A stretch of DNA of 10,781 bases from Chrysochromulina parva (lineage: Eukaryota; Haptophyta; Prymnesiales; Chrysochromulinaceae). The notes under the pieces are model-generated. The model searched no databases and had not been told where the DNA came from. It saw nothing but the letters and a program-made list of their open reading frames with translations. The stretch spans positions 1 to 10,781 of the forward strand of contig PJAB01002042.1 in NCBI GenBank assembly GCA_002887195.1, written 5' to 3'. Shown here piece after piece: positions 6,724-10,781 of this stretch. The translations under genes and the position numbers were made by a program. Each line of letters starts with the position of its first letter. Within the stretch, counting starts at the first letter, position 1.

Positions 6724-9700
6724 TTAAAACGCATCACGGATGAGTTGTGCCACAGAGTTACTTCTTCTCGAGGTGCCCCCGTTCTTCTCGAGGTGCTCCC
6801 GCTGACGCGCGTACTCGTCCGCGAGCGCCGACGCCGCACTGCTCTCGTGCCCGCCGAGGCCAATTCCCCAGGGAGCGTTCTCGGGCTTTGCTGCCTTCGC
6901 CTCTGCAGCTTCCTTCGCTGCCTTCGCCGCCGCCATCTCCGGGCTGGCCTTGGCCTCGTCGTCGTTGGCCGACGACCGTTCTTGTATGTGCTCTTGTGAC
7001 GGCGATGGCGGTTGCCCCACGGGCGGCGCGGGACCTGAGGTGCGCCGAGTCTCTCTCAATACCTCACTCACGATCGAGAGATCGTGGTCCGAGGCCACGG
7101 CGGCGACGAAGGCCGCCTTCTCGTTTGACTTTCGCACGAACTGCACATTCATCGGCGGAACTTCAGAGCCATCGACCTTGACAACCAACTTGACCTCGCC
7201 TGGTGCCCCCGCGCTGAAGGTGATCTTGTACGTGCCGTCCTTGAGATCCTCGACTACGCACGCGGTCGCACTCCCACCGAAGCCTTTGGCCTCGATGCGG
7301 CAGCCGCCCTTGGTCAGCTTGTTGCCGTACCGGTCGATGGTCGTGAGGAAGACGGTGAAGGGCGCGTTGACGGCGGGCGGCACATCGGTCAGCCGGCGCA
7401 GCGAGCACTTGGCGACGCTCTTGTTGCCCCCCTCCTTGTCGCCAAAGGGGGCGGGCGACACTTCAAAGCGCAGAGGAGAGCCACTGATCTCGTGGCCCTG
7501 GAGTCGCACATGGAGCATGTGCTTGCCCGCGAGCGTAGGTTCGAGTATCACCTCGAACCCGCCCACGCCGCCCTTGGGCTTCGGAGCCTCCAGCTGAACC
7601 AGCTCGCCCACGGGCGGCTGGAGAAAGGCAGAGAGCGCCCCCTCGCCGCTGGGTGCCACGGCCGCGTTCCCAAAATGGTCACGTAATTGAGGGCGCACGA
7701 TGAGTTTCTCGCCTGCGAAGGTGGGCACCTGCCCGAGCTCGGGCGTGGCCTCTGAGCCCTTGACGAACGAGCCTGTCGCATTCGCCGACCCCATCTGAAC
7801 CTCCACTTTGAAGGGTGAGCCGGGCAGCGCCGCACGCTCGCCGCCGTTGGCATTCGCGTCCAGAACGAGCCACACGTGCAGGTCGAAGGTGCCCGACTCG
7901 CGCGGCGTGTACCGGAGCATGAAGCCGTCAGCCAAGAGCTCGCTCTTGAACTCCATTGAGTCGCCAAAGAAGCCCTTGTACTGGACAACTTTGCCCGATT
8001 TGCCCTTGCCCGCCTCCGACGGCGGCGGGATCGGCTGGTTTTTTGGCGCACTATCTTTGGCCGACTTACCGTCCGTACCCGCGGCCGTCTTACCGCGCAC
8101 GCCGCGGTCGGCCTTGGTGGTGTCGGCGTTGACGAGAGCGAGCCCGAAGCGCAACGCTGTGTTCGGCTCGGCCACGTTTCCAAAGCGGTCGTGCACCTTG
8201 ATGCTCACGGCGGCGGGCTCACCAGCAGTCGCCAGGCTCAGCCCGTCGCCACGGAGCGCAAAGCGCTCCACCTCGGCCTGTGCCGCGCGCACGAGGAGCG
8301 TGATCGGTGAGCCGGACACGGGCTCATCTTCCACCGTCACTTCCACCGGGAAGGCGCCTGACTTGTGGGAGCGATACTCGAGACGATAGGTGCCATCTGC
8401 CAGGTCGGTGACACGCCACTGAACCGGCTGCATGTCCACGCCCAGCTTGTCAATCTCTGGATTGGCATTCAGCCAAGGCTTGTGCAGAAAGCACGCCACT
8501 TTCGCGCCGCCCTCGTTGCACGCGTTGCCGAGCATGTCCGAGATACGCAGCAGCAGCCCATGCTGCCACTCCTCGTCTGCCACGCCTCTCAGCTCGCGCT
8601 CGGCCTTCGGGATCGTCGTCGAGTTAGCCGAGGGGCCTCCCGGACTTACCTCGAGGGTAAACGGCGAGCCGGGCAGCGGAACGTGCTGCTGGCGCAGCCC
8701 CACATGCATCCGGTACTTGCCAGCGAGGCCGATTGAGTAGTGCACGCTGTGCGTCTTCGAAAGATGGCCATGCGAGTGCAGCAGACCTGGCGTGAGTCCT
8801 CCGAAGGCAAAGCCGAATGGATCTGCCTCCGAGAGCTCTGTTGCGGTCGAGGGCACGAGCGAGAACTGCTTCTTCTTGGACGCCTTCTCGGCTACACGCT
8901 TGGCAAGCCACTTGTCCACTCCCGCACGCGTCGCCCAAAGTGTCTCGTGACGCTGCCGCGCGAAGGCGTCGAGAGGACGATAGCTGCGGCCGCCGTCGCC
9001 AGTACCTACCGCGCCTTCGGGCGACGTCGAGGGCGACGGCAGCGGCGAGGCTGCATTCGACTCCGTAGACGTACCGCCATCCTTCGACCGTGGCGGCGAG
9101 GGCAGCTTGGCCGCGTATGCAGCGACCACGGCGGCTGTCTTTCGCTCCTGCTCAGTCGGTACGGCGCGCGGCACGGCGGTCTGATCGGCACCGACGCCGC
9201 CCACCCATTCGACGTAGACGTCAAGTTCCTCCGCGTGAGACGGGTGGCCACGCCCGTCGACGAAGTCGATTTGGAAGCTCTGCGGCTTACGCGACACCGC
9301 CGTGCGCAAGCCTGCACCGTGCACACGGCATTGCGACGCCTCTGGGCGCAGCGTGATGATGCTCAGTGCAAACGGGCTACCACGGATGGGCTCTCCCTCG
9401 AGAACGACGTCAATCTCGTAATTCCCGCTCATCCTGTGTACAGTAAGCGGGGTCACCCACAGCGAACAGATTCAATGTCAGCATAGGTAAGGGCAGCACA
9501 GGGCAGTGCACGGGGCACAGAATGATATTCCGGCTCGAAGAGCGACAGTGGCATGGGTGCAGCATGTCAACAGGGAAGTAAGGTTCACGCAGCAGGATGC
9601 AAACGCGAGATCACGTCGGCAGGTGGCGAGCTGGTCTCTCAGAGCCTTATCAGAGCCTGGGCGCGCACCACGGCTTATACTCGCACATGAAGCTGCCATC

Positions 9701-10585
9701 GCCACGGTCGATCACCTTGACCCTGGTCGAGGTGGGCTGAGAATCTTTCAGAGAAGCTCGACCACGGATGCGCACCGTGAGGCTGAGGCGGCTACCGCCG
9801 CCTCGCTCTGTCATCGGTTGGCCGCCCTCCTCTGACGTCGTGTGCACGATGAACTGGGCGAGGGTTCCCACCTGTGCGATACTCAAGCCGGTGCCCGATG
9901 CACGACTTCGGCTCGCGATATGACTCGCGGCCCCCGAGGTATCGGTGCCGGGGGTGCCGGTTTCATGTCGCGTAGGCTCCATATTTGCTCTCGCTGTCTT
10001 CGAGCGCTCTGGCGACTTCTGCCGTAGGCGCGTTGCAACATTCACTTCCCCGGCATCGCCTGTGATAGCAGCGGCATCAGGAGCCGATACCGCTGGCGAT
10101 GCCTTGAGCTTCTTCCCGTCTGCATCGAGGACAGCGTCGCCAGCTCCTGCTTGGACGGATCCGCCGCCGGCTTCGCTCGTGTCGTCCTTAGACTTCGGGC
10201 CCTTATCCTTCAGCTTCTGCTTTTTATTGCGCAGCACTTCGGCGGCACGCTCAGCCTCCTCCTGCCGACGCTTCTCCTCGTTGATGTCCTTGACACGACT
10301 TGGCCGCACAAACCCTCCATGTCCTGGCGGGCAGATGAAGTACTTGCGGCCGTTGAGCGTTCCATCGTTCTTTCCCACTTTCGACTCGAACATGACGCCG
10401 ACCCAGTAGCCCGGCGGCATTGGCGGTGGCAGCGTGCCCACAAACATGACCTTGGCAATCTGCCCGTTTGCGTTACCGCCGCTCTCCTCGCTCGTCCCCT
10501 TCGGCTTGCACACACATCGATCCCCGATGACGAGCACGGGCGGCGTGAAGCGAACCCCCGCGTCATCGTCGTATGCGCTGTCCAT
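6724..10585 (-). CDS. CAP-Gly plus six filamin (Ig) repeats protein; spliced, 2 exons
   Basis: Exon 1 is 10585-9669 and exon 2 is 9433-6724; joined they encode 1208 residues. I chose ATG 10585 (MDSAYDDD) because the frame further upstream has only non-ATG codons and this ATG has G at -3 and +4. Residues 17-98 are a CAP-Gly domain: [21 protein letters not shown] and GGFVRPSRV are its hallmarks. GKNDG contacts the EEY/F tail of alpha-tubulin or EB/CLIP proteins. A charged helix (99-128) and a disordered linker follow. Filamin repeats lie at ~229-331, 338-568, 577-687, 692-851, 857-965 and 978-1072; most end in GSPF or GSP. The tail 1073-1208 is disordered. There is no CH actin-binding domain, unlike true filamins. 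Repeats 2 and 4 carry large loop insertions. It is probably a microtubule-associated scaffold in the cytosol or flagellum; the cargo is unknown. Confidence 0.88.
6762..6796 (-). repeat. 20-bp tandem duplication at the C terminus of the filamin-repeat gene
   Basis: TTCTTCTCGAGGTGC (plus strand) occurs at 6762-6776 and 6782-6796, a 20-bp period. Because 20 is not a multiple of 3, the second copy is read in another frame (GTSRRSN instead of HLEKK). Confidence 0.85.
9434..9668 (-). other. Spliceosomal intron (235 bp, phase 2)
   Basis: On the minus strand the donor is TG|GTGCGC at 9668 and the acceptor is CTGTACACAG|G ending at 9434. A CTGAC branch-site match at 9481-9477 lies about 44 nt upstream. 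Splicing completes a TGG codon and restores a filamin repeat: CEYKP joins to W and MSGNYEIDV, giving the canonical Y-x-P-x3-G-x-Y spacing. Without splicing, exon 1 stops at TGA 9652-9650, and exon 2 would have to start at a GTG in mid-repeat. Donor and acceptor phases agree. Confidence 0.87.
10295..10537 (-). other. CAP-Gly domain
   Basis: Residues 17-98 of the filamin-repeat protein: [44 protein letters not shown] and [11 protein letters not shown]. All the conserved glycines and the GKNDG groove motif are present. The region between the first two strands has a Gly/Ser/Asn-rich insertion. It resembles CLIP/dynactin and tubulin-cofactor CAP-Gly domains about equally. Confidence 0.92.
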
Positions 10586-10727
10586 ATCCTGGGCGCTTTT
10601 GGTCAACACAAGCGAAATAGTTGAAAGTAAAGTTCGGTTGGTCGCGAGTGCATGCAAACAAGCTCAGCCTCACAGTTCGTTGGGCTCGGTTGGGATGTAT
10701 AGTGTTAACGAACACGACGTCCCCCCA
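10586..10727. promoter_or_regulatory. Probable promoter/5' UTR of the CAP-Gly/filamin gene, possibly bidirectional
   Basis: This is about 140 bp of lower-GC sequence upstream of ATG 10585. It has a TATA string at 10698-10701 (minus-strand CTATACAT, ~113 bp from the ATG) and a dyad GTGTT-AACG-AACAC at 10702-10715. Both elements are weak matches seen by eye. Confidence 0.3.
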
Positions 10728-10781
10728 ATGCCTCAGAAACCCCCAGGGAAGGGAGGGTGGGACACAACAACAACAACACGA
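10728..10781 (+). CDS. Possible start of a divergent gene, cut by the window edge
   Basis: ATG at 10728 opens a frame that stays open to the window end: MPQKPPGKGGWD followed by five Thr and Arg. Only 18 codons are visible and five are an ACA repeat, so coding status is unproven. If real, it would share a ~140-bp bidirectional promoter with the minus-strand gene. I do not recognise it. Confidence 0.2.
   Translation, partial: MPQKPPGKGGWDTTTTTR

Noticed and set aside
5809..6999. 396-codon plus-strand frame across the intergenic region
   Set aside because: It runs antisense through the GTPase domain, the non-coding gap and the 3' end of the filamin gene, and has no domain.
9454..9456. GTG as the start of a separate filamin gene
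   Set aside because: GTG starts are not expected in nuclear eukaryotic genes. The codon falls inside the intron, and splicing restores a complete filamin repeat.
858..10585. A single giant gene joining the CAP-Gly/filamin and GTPase reading frames
   Set aside because: The GTPase fold starts right at its own ATG, and the ~470-bp gap looks like UTR and promoter, although an AAGAA-GTAACT donor-like string near 6760 keeps a small doubt.
10586..10657. N-terminal extension of the CAP-Gly protein to 10657
   Set aside because: The frame there begins with TTG. ATG 10585 has good context and lies a normal distance before the CAP-Gly domain.

Overview
The window looks like nuclear DNA from a GC-rich, unicellular eukaryote, most likely an alga or other protist (a haptophyte-like genome is my guess, not something I can prove). 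The reasons are: CAP-Gly, filamin, C2, calponin-homology, IQ and PDZ domains, which are typical of eukaryotes; a spliceosomal intron with donor GTGCGC, a CTGAC branch site and a CACAG acceptor; very Ala-rich coding sequence with triplet expansions; and a Pro/Ser-rich stretch like those of algal wall or matrix glycoproteins.

Layout, left to right. 1-~300 is a Pro/Ser repeat, probably the 3' part of a plus-strand gene cut by the window edge. ~300-857 has no convincing gene; it holds short direct repeats and the presumed 3' UTR of the next gene. 858-6254 (minus) is one intronless 1798-codon gene for a very unusual multidomain protein: an atypical Ras/Rab-like GTPase at the N terminus, then coiled coil, two near-identical copies of a chromodomain-like module, an IQ motif, a C2 domain, a calponin-type CH domain, a long Ala/Glu/Lys helix carrying a second IQ motif, and a PDZ domain. 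6255-6723 is intergenic, with a polypyrimidine mirror repeat and palindromes next to the start codon. 6724-10585 (minus) is a two-exon gene for a 1208-residue protein that joins an N-terminal CAP-Gly domain to six filamin-type Ig repeats. 10586-10781 is probably a promoter region, possibly shared with a divergent plus-strand gene that begins at the right edge.

Both large proteins are predicted cytosolic, cytoskeleton-linked scaffolds encoded head-to-tail on the same strand. The filamin protein would reach microtubules through CAP-Gly. The GTPase-C2-CH-PDZ protein would combine GTP binding, calcium/lipid binding, calmodulin binding, possible actin or microtubule binding, and PDZ peptide binding. 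I know of no described protein with that second architecture; it is the most notable item here. All domain calls were made by eye from motif patterns.
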